From positions 1 through 20,228 of the forward strand of contig CBDUZS010000047.1 of assembly GCA_965371785.1 (NCBI GenBank): 20,228 bases of DNA. Direction: 5' to 3'. The DNA comes from CBDUZS01 sp965371785. GTDB lineage: Bacteria; Fermentibacterota; Fermentibacteria; Fermentibacterales; JCC-6. How positions within the stretch are numbered: position 1 is the stretch's first letter; every line of letters begins with the position of its first letter. Made by a program: the position numbers and the translations under genes. Under the pieces are notes generated by a model, which saw only the letters and a list, made by a program, of their open reading frames with translations, ran no database searches and was not told the origin of the DNA. This document shows, in pieces, positions 1-5,893 of this stretch.

Positions 1-1
1 C

Positions 2-757
2 TGTGCTCCCTACAGCATTCTGGCAACCGGTGTTACAACGCTTCCGCAGAAACTCCTGTTTCCCTTTTCGCTCGTAAGTGCTCCCATGGGAAGACCGGAG
101 GGAGTCCCGGAAGCCTGGAACCAGTTGATTCCAGCCTGGGTGCTGAGCGATAACCTGTATGCGTTGGTGCGCAGTAAGCACAAGGCTGCCGAGAGACGAA
201 CAGCCAGCCATTCGGAGTGTGAATCCGAGATATTCAGATCCGATACGGTTAGATTGATGCTTGCCGCTCGCAGGCAGCTGGCTTTGGCCACAGGCCGGGA
301 ATTCTACACCGAGAGCGAGATCCCGGGTACGGGCAAGAATTTCGTATCCGATGCCCACAGAATCGCAGGCATAGAGACCTACGGCAGGTTCATCAGGTTC
401 TGGGCCCTCCTCATGCTGCTGAGAAGATTCGAATCCGATGGAGGCGCCATTCCACAGGAGAGACTTCCAGATATCTCCGACGACTCCGAATGGGGATTCG
501 CCGCGGAAATACTCGAAAGTGAGTACAGAAACGTTTCGGTGAAGGAGATGTTCGGGATGCTGCCCTACCTCATCGAGGCACAGCTGGAATCTCTCGTCGA
601 CAGCAGGAAGAAGGACGAGAATCGGGGTAACCGGATCATTTCAGACTATGGGCTGGTTCACGAACCTGCCGGAAACGATCCCGTAGTGAAGTACATGGAG
701 GATATTCAATCGGACATCGTATCCCGTACTCACAGCGTTCTCAGACTGCTCTCTTGA
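2..757 (+). CDS. DUF4954-like protein, C-terminal part (5' truncated)
   Basis: The reading frame is open from the first bases of the window to the TGA at 755-757, so about 251 C-terminal residues of a longer protein are visible. The ATG at 86 is probably internal, because the residues before it (FPFSLVSAP and the stretch upstream) read as a continuous conserved core. The pattern FPFSLV, then NQLIPAWVLSDNLYALVRSK, then SDTVRLMLAARRQLA resembles what I recall of the region after the left-handed beta-helix in DUF4954 proteins of Bacteroidetes, spirochaetes and Fibrobacter. Those proteins have an N-terminal hexapeptide-repeat (acyltransferase or nucleotidyltransferase-like) part that would lie left of the window. 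No function is established for the family as far as I know. The family call is pattern memory, so moderate; that the frame is coding is much surer. It is followed by about 100 bases and a possible promoter. Confidence 0.6.
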   Translation, partial: CAPYSILATGVTTLPQKLLFPFSLVSAPMGRPEGVPEAWNQLIPAWVLSDNLYALVRSKHKAAERRTASHSECESEIFRSDTVRLMLAARRQLALATGREFYTESEIPGTGKNFVSDAHRIAGIETYGRFIRFWALLMLLRRFESDGGAIPQERLPDISDDSEWGFAAEILESEYRNVSVKEMFGMLPYLIEAQLESLVDSRKKDENRGNRIISDYGLVHEPAGNDPVVKYMEDIQSDIVSRTHSVLRLLS

Positions 758-792
758 GACTACTGACTAGGATACCGGGATTGCCACAGGAC

Positions 793-821
793 TTGTCCGA
801 GCCACTGCACCTGTTTATTAA
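793..821 (+). promoter_or_regulatory. Possible sigma70 promoter for the zinc-ribbon/cysteine desulfurase/thiE operon
   Basis: TTGTCC (793-798) and TATTAA (816-821) are separated by 17 bases, about 35 bases before the first gene of the operon, in the only sizeable gap upstream of it. Both boxes deviate from consensus, so this is a suggestion only. Confidence 0.35.
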
Positions 822-856
822 TTTCCTAACTGGAATCCTGTCGAATGGAGTAACTG

Positions 857-1249
857 TTGGGCTGTAAATTCGCTGCCGTGTGTAACGCCTGCGGTACGGA
901 GTTCGTTGCCAATTTTGGCGGCGGTTTCTTCTCACATCTGCTTCACTGCGAGGACTGCGGAAGCGAGCTGACACTGCGGTTCGAAGAACTCGGTGATCTC
1001 CACTTCAGATACCTGAAAACCCTCAATGGCCATTACTGCCTTGCATCGGCCGAGCACGACAGGATCATCAGAGAGATATTTCCAGGTCCACCTCTATCCG
1101 AACAGGATTACCGTCGAAAAGTGGAGGAGCTTGCCGGCTTCTGTTCATGCGGCGGCAGGTTTACTTTCGAAGCCCCTCCGCACTGTCCCGAGTGCGGGTC
1201 TACGCACTTCCAGCCCAAGGAAGGCACGGAGACGCTTCTCTACGATTGA
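857..1249 (+). CDS. Small double zinc-ribbon protein, function unknown
   Basis: This 130-residue protein has four cysteine pairs: C9/C12 with C31/C34, and C96/C98 with C110/C113. They are suited to two zinc ribbons, one at each end, joined by a helical middle (about residues 42-94). The last pair reads CPECGS, a typical zinc-ribbon knuckle. The start is a TTG at 857, supported by GGAG at 847-850 with six bases of spacing; the nearby ATG at 845 is followed immediately by a stop. It has no signal peptide or membrane segment, so it is cytoplasmic. It lies 33 bases before a cysteine desulfurase and is probably cotranscribed with it. A role as an adaptor or a regulator of sulfur transfer is possible, but nothing in the sequence shows it. 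I do not recognise a named family. Confidence 0.75.
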   Translation: MGCKFAAVCNACGTEFVANFGGGFFSHLLHCEDCGSELTLRFEELGDLHFRYLKTLNGHYCLASAEHDRIIREIFPGPPLSEQDYRRKVEELAGFCSCGGRFTFEAPPHCPECGSTHFQPKEGTETLLYD

Positions 1250-1282
1250 TTTCGCATAGACCGTGGTTTCGAGAGGGAGAAG

Positions 1283-2416
1283 ATGAAGAAGCCCATCTAT
1301 CTGGACTACAACGCATCCACTCCGATTGCTCGCGAAGTACTGGAAACGATGCTCGCGCTCGATGGGTGTTTCGGGAATCCTTCCAGCAGCCATGCGTTCG
1401 GCCGTGAGGCCCTGGCGGTCGTAGAGAAGGGCAGAGGAAATGTAGCTTCGATTATCGGCTGCTCTCCCGGAGAGATTATTTTCACGAGCGGCGGCACCGA
1501 GAGCAACAACCATGCGATAAAATGCGCTGCGTCCGCGATGGCCGGCAGGGGAAGGCACCTGATCACTTCGGCTATTGAACATCCCTCGGTTTCAGAGACG
1601 TTCAGAAGTCTCGAAGAGCAGGGTTTTACGTTGACCATTCTTCCGGTAGACGGAACAGGCAGAGTAGATCCTGATGATCTGAGAAACGCTATTACCACCG
1701 ATACGATTCTGGTGAGCGTTATGCACGCCAACAACGAGGTCGGGACGGTTCAGGCAGTTCGCGAGATGTCAGGCATTGCAGGGGAAAGGGGAATTCTCTT
1801 CCATACCGACGCGGCCCAGTCCGCCGGAAAGATCGATATCAAAGACACCGGTGCCGATATGATTACGATCGCCGGACATAAGATATATGCACCCAAGGGA
1901 GTGGGAGCTCTCTTCGTAAGGAAGGGAGTCGAAATCGGGAACATGCTGCACGGCGCCGGACACGAGTCGGGTATGAGGCCGGGAACCGAAAACGTGATCT
2001 CGATTGCCGGTCTGGGCACTGCCTGCAGGATTGCTCTCCGGGATCTGCGGGAGAATGCCCTTCTCATGAAGGTCATGCGGGACAGACTTCATGACCGTCT
2101 GGCTGCGCTCATCGGCACGGATAACATGAGGCTCAACGGTCATCCCGAATCCCGCCTCCCGAACACACTCAGTCTCAGCTTCAAAGGGGTTGGTGTCGAC
2201 AGGCTTTTCGCACTGACCGGCGAGCTGGTTGCCGCTTCCGCAGGCGCGGCGTGCCACGGAGACGGTATCCGGATTTCCCCGGTGCTGAGCGCGATGGGCG
2301 TACCCCCCGAGTGGGCAGGGGGAACGGTCCGCTTCTCCACCGGGCGGGGAACCAGTCCGGAAGAGGTAGATGCTGCCGCAGGAATCGTGGCAGACGCCGT
2401 ATTGAAACTGAGATGA
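1283..2416 (+). CDS. Cysteine desulfurase, NifS/IscS-like, class V aminotransferase fold
   Basis: A 377-residue PLP enzyme that releases sulfur from cysteine as a persulfide for Fe-S clusters, thiamine or tRNA thiolation. The N-terminus YLDYNASTP is diagnostic. His100 (in EHPSV), HTDAAQS (174-180) and Lys200 in GHKIYAPKG are the cofactor-site residues, and RPGTEN follows at 232-237. The catalytic Cys324 sits in SAGAACHGDG rather than the SSGSACTS loop of IscS. The ACH motif followed by SPVLSAMGVP resembles selenocysteine lyase (SCLY)-like members, so selenocysteine lyase activity cannot be excluded. AGGGAGA at 1274-1280 is the ribosome binding site. It lies within a tight operon with a zinc-ribbon gene upstream and FAH-family and thiE genes downstream. 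That suggests, but does not prove, that its sulfur goes to cofactor synthesis. No iscU scaffold gene is in the window. Confidence 0.93.
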   Translation: MKKPIYLDYNASTPIAREVLETMLALDGCFGNPSSSHAFGREALAVVEKGRGNVASIIGCSPGEIIFTSGGTESNNHAIKCAASAMAGRGRHLITSAIEHPSVSETFRSLEEQGFTLTILPVDGTGRVDPDDLRNAITTDTILVSVMHANNEVGTVQAVREMSGIAGERGILFHTDAAQSAGKIDIKDTGADMITIAGHKIYAPKGVGALFVRKGVEIGNMLHGAGHESGMRPGTENVISIAGLGTACRIALRDLRENALLMKVMRDRLHDRLAALIGTDNMRLNGHPESRLPNTLSLSFKGVGVDRLFALTGELVAASAGAACHGDGIRISPVLSAMGVPPEWAGGTVRFSTGRGTSPEEVDAAAGIVADAVLKLR

Positions 2417-2420
2417 ATCC

Positions 2421-3116
2421 GTGTCCGTCACTCTGGATGTAGCCGGTCGCTCTTCCCTGACCCTGGGTTCGGGGAAGATAATCGCACTCGGTCTGAACTA
2501 CAGGGATCACATCGAGGAAATGGGGCGCACCCCTCCACCCGAACCCGTTCTCTTCGCCAAAACACCCAACGTTCTCATCGGGCCGGATGAGCCGATCGTT
2601 ATTCCCGCTTTCCTTTCGAAGTACGGTTTCGATGAGATCGTGGTTCATTACGAGGCGGAACTCGCCGTGATCATTGGAAGAAGAGCAAAGGCGGTCCCGA
2701 CTGATGCTGCCTTGGATTATGTCCTGGGCTACACCTGCTTCAACGATGTCAGCCAGAGGAACATACAAAGGTCCGACGTATCGGGCTGGTTCCGCGGGAA
2801 GTCACTCGACACGTTCGGACCGATCGGTCCACGGATAGTTCCTGCGGAGGAAATAGGAGATCCCGGCAACCTCTCTCTGATGTGCAGGCTGAACGGTCGC
2901 ATGGTACAGAATTCCAATACCGGCATGATGATCTTCTCCGTTCCCGAAATGATATCCTTCATATCCCAGCAGATCACTCTGGAGGAGGGAGACATCATCG
3001 CAACGGGTACTCCCTCCGGAGTTGGTGCAATCCACCATGGAGACGTAGTCGAGGTGGAGATCGAAGGAATCGGGATACTGAGCAATCCAGTCATCGAAGA
3101 GGCCTTCGTTCTTTGA
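2421..3116 (+). CDS. Fumarylacetoacetate hydrolase (FAH) family protein
   Basis: A 231-residue single-domain FAH-fold enzyme. KIIALGLNYRDHIEEMG near the N-terminus, HYEAELAVIIG (76-86), CFNDVSQR (106-113), RGKSLDTFGPIGP and TGTPSGVG (195-202) are family signatures. The divalent-metal ligands should be Glu78, Glu80 and Asp109. Family members act on 2-keto or acylpyruvate-type substrates (acylpyruvase, oxaloacetate decarboxylase/tautomerase, homoprotocatechuate pathway isomerase); the sequence does not decide which. A broad oxaloacetate tautomerase or acylpyruvase housekeeping role is likely, because no aromatic-degradation genes are near. The start is GTG at 2421, four bases after the desulfurase stop. 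The ATG at 2413 is in another frame and closes quickly. Its stop overlaps the thiE start by one base (TGATG), indicating translational coupling. Confidence 0.9.
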   Translation: MSVTLDVAGRSSLTLGSGKIIALGLNYRDHIEEMGRTPPPEPVLFAKTPNVLIGPDEPIVIPAFLSKYGFDEIVVHYEAELAVIIGRRAKAVPTDAALDYVLGYTCFNDVSQRNIQRSDVSGWFRGKSLDTFGPIGPRIVPAEEIGDPGNLSLMCRLNGRMVQNSNTGMMIFSVPEMISFISQQITLEEGDIIATGTPSGVGAIHHGDVVEVEIEGIGILSNPVIEEAFVL

Positions 3117-3763
3117 TGGGAGCCGTATTCCCCGGTCCGAACAGGGATGTCTACTGTTTCGCAGACGATCTTGATTCGGGCGCGTTGTTACTGGATGCCG
3201 GAGCTCGCATTATTCAATTCCGCAACAAGAAGATGAGTGATCCCGTATTTCGGGAAGTTGCTCTTCGTCTGCTTGCTATCGTACGGATTCATCCCGGTGC
3301 GTTACTCATAGTAAACGACAGAGTGGGCATCGCAGTTGATATCGGAGCCCACGGAGTCCATGTCAGTCAGAAAGATCGTGATATCGGAGAGGTTACTAAG
3401 TTGGTTCCTGACGGAATGACAGTTGGTGTTTCCTGCAGGAAACCTCAGTCTGCAATCAGGGCCGAAAAAGCAGGTGCATCATGTATCGGTGCGGGTGCTG
3501 TGTATCCCTCTCCCACAAAACCCGACTCGGAAGTAATCGGTCCTGAAGGCCTGGCTCGAATCTGTGCAAGCGTGCGAATTCCCGTTGTCGCGGTAGGTGG
3601 GATAACCCTCGACAACATTTCTCGGATCATTTATTCGGGAGCAATGTACTTCGGCATGATATCAGCCATCCGCAGTTCTGCAAACCCGTCCGAGGTCATT
3701 AGAACGGTAAGATCGATGCTTGGGAATCCGATGCAACTCGACAACGGACGACTGATGGAATAA
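3116..3763 (+). CDS. thiE: Thiamine phosphate synthase (thiamine-phosphate pyrophosphorylase)
   Basis: ThiE joins the pyrimidine (HMP-PP) and thiazole (THZ-P) halves to make thiamine phosphate in the cytoplasm. This 215-residue TIM barrel has the family motifs in order: QFRNKK (34-39), LLIVND (63-68), GVHVSQKD (80-87), VGVSC (103-107), GAGAVYPSPTK (125-135, with the phosphate-binding Thr-Lys), VVAVGGI (157-163) and the C-terminal GMISAI (180-185). The open frame extends upstream to 2882, but that part only overlaps the FAH gene out of frame. The ATG at 3116 gives the normal family length and overlaps the FAH stop by one base. The gene ends nine bases before the TPP riboswitch, so it is not under that switch. 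I see no thiC, thiD, thiG or thiS in the window. Confidence 0.93.
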   Translation: MGAVFPGPNRDVYCFADDLDSGALLLDAGARIIQFRNKKMSDPVFREVALRLLAIVRIHPGALLIVNDRVGIAVDIGAHGVHVSQKDRDIGEVTKLVPDGMTVGVSCRKPQSAIRAEKAGASCIGAGAVYPSPTKPDSEVIGPEGLARICASVRIPVVAVGGITLDNISRIIYSGAMYFGMISAIRSSANPSEVIRTVRSMLGNPMQLDNGRLME

Positions 3764-3772
3764 GTTTGTGAA

Positions 3773-3859
3773 TTCGTTAGGGGTGCCGGGTTACCGGCTG
3801 AGAATCCTGCATGGGTACCCTCGAACCTGATCAGGTTAGGACCTGCGAAGGAAAACGAA
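3773..3859 (+). promoter_or_regulatory. TPP riboswitch (THI element)
   Basis: The conserved core is complete: CTGAGA at 3798-3803, and ACCTGATC followed by the GCGAAGG block between 3825 and 3851. Helix P1 is formed by TTCGTT (3773-3778) and AACGAA (3854-3859), six perfect pairs. It senses thiamine pyrophosphate and is followed 20 bases later by an intrinsic terminator, so the expected mode is transcription attenuation of the Thi4-family gene at 3924. A switching partner is visible: GGAAAACG at 3850-3857, half buried in P1, can instead pair with CGTTTCC (3884-3890) of the terminator arm, with one bulged A. Confidence 0.95.
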
Positions 3860-3879
3860 GGACAATCCACGCAAAAGGC

Positions 3880-3910
3880 AAACCGTTTCCCCTACGGAAA
3901 CGGTTTTTCT
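3880..3910 (+). terminator. Intrinsic terminator of the TPP riboswitch
   Basis: An 11-base-pair perfect stem (3880-3890 with 3896-3906) closes a five-base loop and runs into TTTCT. It ends only a few bases before the ribosome binding site of the next gene. This is the expected expression platform for a TPP switch that turns off when ligand is bound. Confidence 0.9.
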
Positions 3911-3923
3911 GTGAGGAGACGAT

Positions 3924-4703
3924 ATGGGACTCAGTGACGTCACCGTTTCGAAGGCAATCGTCGAGAATTACTTTCAGAAACTGCTCCGGAATATCGAAGT
4001 CGATGTGGCAATCGTCGGTGGAGGACCCTCTGGACTTGTAGCGGGTTACTTCCTGGCAAAGGCCGGGAGAAGTGTGGCAATGTTCGAGAGAAAACTCAGC
4101 ATCGGAGGTGGTATGTGGGGCGGAGGTATGATGTTCAACGAGATCGTCATACAGGATGATGCTACAGGATTGCTTGACGAGTTCGGGATAGATTATCTGA
4201 AGTATGACGAGGGATACAATACTGCAGGATCTGTGGAGTCGGCATCCTGTCTGGTCTATCGGGCAGCCCAGGCAGGTGTATCGATTTTCAATTGCATGGA
4301 TGCCGAGGATGTCATGATCAGAGACGGGCTTGTATGCGGGCTTGTTATCAACTGGTCTCCGGTGACCATGTCGGGTCTGCACATCGATCCGATTTCCATT
4401 TCGGCAAGAGCGGTTATCGATGCCACAGGTCACGATACGGAAGTTGTAAAGGTAGTACAGAAGAAGGTTCCGGGAAGACTGAACACTCCATCCGGTTCGA
4501 TCGAGGGTGAGAAGTATATGCATGCTGAGCTTGCGGAGGAGCTGACGCTGTCGAATACAGGAGAGGTCTTCCCCGGGCTGTACGTTACAGGAATGGCTGC
4601 AAATGCAGTTCATGGCGGTCCACGCATGGGTCCGATCTTCGGGGGGATGCTGCTCTCGGGGGAGAAGGTGGCAGGTATCATCGACACCGTACTGGATCAG
4701 TGA
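3924..4703 (+). CDS. Thi4-family thiazole synthase, sulfide-dependent type
   Basis: A 259-residue flavoprotein-fold enzyme that makes the ADP-thiazole precursor of thiamine from NAD, glycine and a sulfur source. The dinucleotide-binding motif VGGGPSGL is at 31-38, followed by FERK (54-57), the glycine-rich GGGMWGGGM (61-69), DATGHD (166-171) and, near the C-terminus, HGGPRMGPIFGGML. In yeast and plant Thi4 the residue before the IDP/MDP motif is the Cys that donates its own sulfur. Here it is His153 (in GLHIDP), as in methanogen homologues that use free sulfide and iron and turn over many times. That points to an anaerobic, sulfide-containing setting. GAGGAG at 3913-3918 is the ribosome binding site. 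Expression is controlled by the TPP riboswitch just upstream. Ribose-1,5-bisphosphate isomerases share this fold, but the thiamine context settles the call. Confidence 0.92.
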   Translation: MGLSDVTVSKAIVENYFQKLLRNIEVDVAIVGGGPSGLVAGYFLAKAGRSVAMFERKLSIGGGMWGGGMMFNEIVIQDDATGLLDEFGIDYLKYDEGYNTAGSVESASCLVYRAAQAGVSIFNCMDAEDVMIRDGLVCGLVINWSPVTMSGLHIDPISISARAVIDATGHDTEVVKVVQKKVPGRLNTPSGSIEGEKYMHAELAEELTLSNTGEVFPGLYVTGMAANAVHGGPRMGPIFGGMLLSGEKVAGIIDTVLDQ

Positions 4704-4785
4704 TTTCGAGCGAATACATGGAACATGACACTCGCTGTAAGGTATACACGGACGAAACCGGTAACCTCCAGAAAAGGGGAGTCAT

Positions 4786-5265
4786 ATGAAGATACTCGTA
4801 CCGATAATGATTGCAATTCTAAGCGGCATCGCATTGGCCGAGACACCTGAAGAAGCGTTCGAGGATCTCATGGATGCGGTTTACGAAGGCGACGCTGCGG
4901 GAGTCGCCGGGAAAGTATCGAGTTCAACACTCTCGATGATCGATTTCCTGCTGAACATGATCAAGCTCCAACCTGAACAGGTCGTTACCCGGTTCTCCGA
5001 AGATCTGGGTGCTGAGATTGCCGTGGAGGACCTGCTGGAATGGGAAGCCGTGGATTTCATAGATGCGGTTATCCACTCACCGGGTTTCCGGGAGGAGCTT
5101 CCTCCGAGAGACGAAGTGGCGATCACACATCTCGAGGTCAATGGAGATTCGTGTACCGTCTTCCTGGCCATATCCGGGATGAGTGAACCATTCGGTATGG
5201 CAATGATCAGGGAGGGAGACGACTGGAAGCTCTCCGAGAACCTGATGGGCGGGATCACCCGGTAA
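4786..5265 (+). CDS. Exported protein of unknown function
   Basis: A 159-residue protein with an N-terminal signal peptide: Lys2, then a hydrophobic stretch, with likely signal peptidase I cleavage after ALA at residue 18. The mature part begins with TPEEAFEDLMDAVYEGDAAGV and ends with a strand-rich half containing VAITHLEVNGDSCTVFLAISG and DDWKLSEN. That arrangement (helices, then a beta-sheet ending in a W-K-L strand) recalls small NTF2-like or DUF4878-type exported proteins, but the match is only in general shape. AGGGGAG at 4775-4781 is the ribosome binding site. A strong terminator follows, so it is probably monocistronic. The 82 bases before it hold no clear promoter. Confidence 0.8.
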   Translation: MKILVPIMIAILSGIALAETPEEAFEDLMDAVYEGDAAGVAGKVSSSTLSMIDFLLNMIKLQPEQVVTRFSEDLGAEIAVEDLLEWEAVDFIDAVIHSPGFREELPPRDEVAITHLEVNGDSCTVFLAISGMSEPFGMAMIREGDDWKLSENLMGGITR

Positions 5266-5286
5266 GATCTGGTTACCCTTGCGAAG

Positions 5287-5318
5287 GAGAAGCGGTGTTC
5301 CCCGCTTCTCACTTTTCT
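5287..5318 (+). terminator. Intrinsic terminator after the exported-protein gene
   Basis: A nine-base-pair perfect stem (GAGAAGCGG at 5287-5295 with CCGCTTCTC at 5302-5310) closes a six-base loop and is followed by ACTTTTCT. It lies 22 bases after the stop codon at 5265. Confidence 0.85.
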
Positions 5319-5378
5319 GTATGTTCTCCTCATCGACACCGATGTCGAGCTGACAACACCCGATGGAAGGAGAGATAG

Positions 5379-5810
5379 ATGTCTGTATTGGTGCTTCTCG
5401 TAACCCTTCTCTCGTATATGGGGCCCGGCGACTTCGAGCTCGGGATCATCATCGGCGAACCAACCGGTATCAGCGCAAAGCTCTGGACCGGTGGGAAGAC
5501 CGCGGTGGACGGAGCTGTTGCCTGGTCTCTCGGTGGAAATAACGACATGCACATCCATGCCGATTTCCTTGTACATGACTTCTCTCTCATCAACGTCTCA
5601 AGCGGAGAGCTCCCATTCTACTACGGTATAGGCGGCAGGGTTCTCATCAACGGTGATGCCCGGCTGGGCGCAAGGATTCCGGTGGGTCTGTCCTATCTTC
5701 TCTCGAGCCTGCCGATGGACATCTTCCTGGAAGTTGTTCCAGTGCTGGACCTTGTGCCCGACACGGACTTCGACATCGATCTCGCCATTGGAGTAAGGTA
5801 CATCTTCTGA
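5379..5810 (+). CDS. Small outer-membrane beta-barrel-like protein (DUF3996/BAPKO_0422-like)
   Basis: A 143-residue protein with a hydrophobic N-terminus (SVLVLLVTLLSYMG) acting as a signal sequence. It is unusual in lacking a basic residue before the hydrophobic run. The start is fixed by an in-frame stop at 5376 and AAGGAG at 5367-5372. The mature part is a series of amphipathic strands ending in GVRYIF, a terminal aromatic residue typical of outer-membrane barrels. LGIIIGEPTGISAKLW resembles the first strand of spirochaete BAPKO_0422-type proteins (DUF3996); that family assignment is tentative. At this length about six to eight strands are possible. It stands alone between a terminator and the metal-resistance operon, and no function can be given. 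Confidence 0.75.
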   Translation: MSVLVLLVTLLSYMGPGDFELGIIIGEPTGISAKLWTGGKTAVDGAVAWSLGGNNDMHIHADFLVHDFSLINVSSGELPFYYGIGGRVLINGDARLGARIPVGLSYLLSSLPMDIFLEVVPVLDLVPDTDFDIDLAIGVRYIF

Positions 5811-5820
5811 CAGAGAATTG

Positions 5821-5849
5821 TTGCGTTTCCCTTCATTGTGTTGTATACT
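5821..5849 (+). promoter_or_regulatory. Sigma70-type promoter of the permease/arsR operon
   Basis: TTGCGT (5821-5826) and TATACT (5844-5849) are separated by exactly 17 bases, 45 bases before the TTG start. The -10 box lies inside the left arm of the ArsR/SmtB-like operator. Confidence 0.65.
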
Positions 5850-5869
5850 TGAACAGTTGCTCAAGTATA
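5844..5869 (+). promoter_or_regulatory. ArsR/SmtB-type 12-2-12 operator
   Basis: The left arm TATACTTGAACA (5844-5855) and right arm TGCTCAAGTATA (5858-5869) are inverted repeats matching at 11 of 12 positions around a two-base centre. The core TGAACA-N2-TGCTCA is the form bound by SmtB/ZiaR/CzrA-type metal sensors. It covers the -10 box and the expected transcription start, so a bound repressor would block initiation. The likely repressor is encoded at 7119, in the same operon, which implies autoregulation. Confidence 0.8.
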
Positions 5870-5893
5870 GAACTATAACATGGAGGTTCCTCC

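Noticed and set aside
2882..3115. N-terminal extension of thiE
   Set aside because: The extension is the FAH gene read in another frame. The ATG at 3116 overlaps the FAH stop and gives the normal ThiE length.
5333..5353. Short dyad TCGACA-N4-TGTCGA before the small barrel gene
   Set aside because: Only six base pairs, with no T-run and no adjacent promoter. Not enough to call an operator or terminator.
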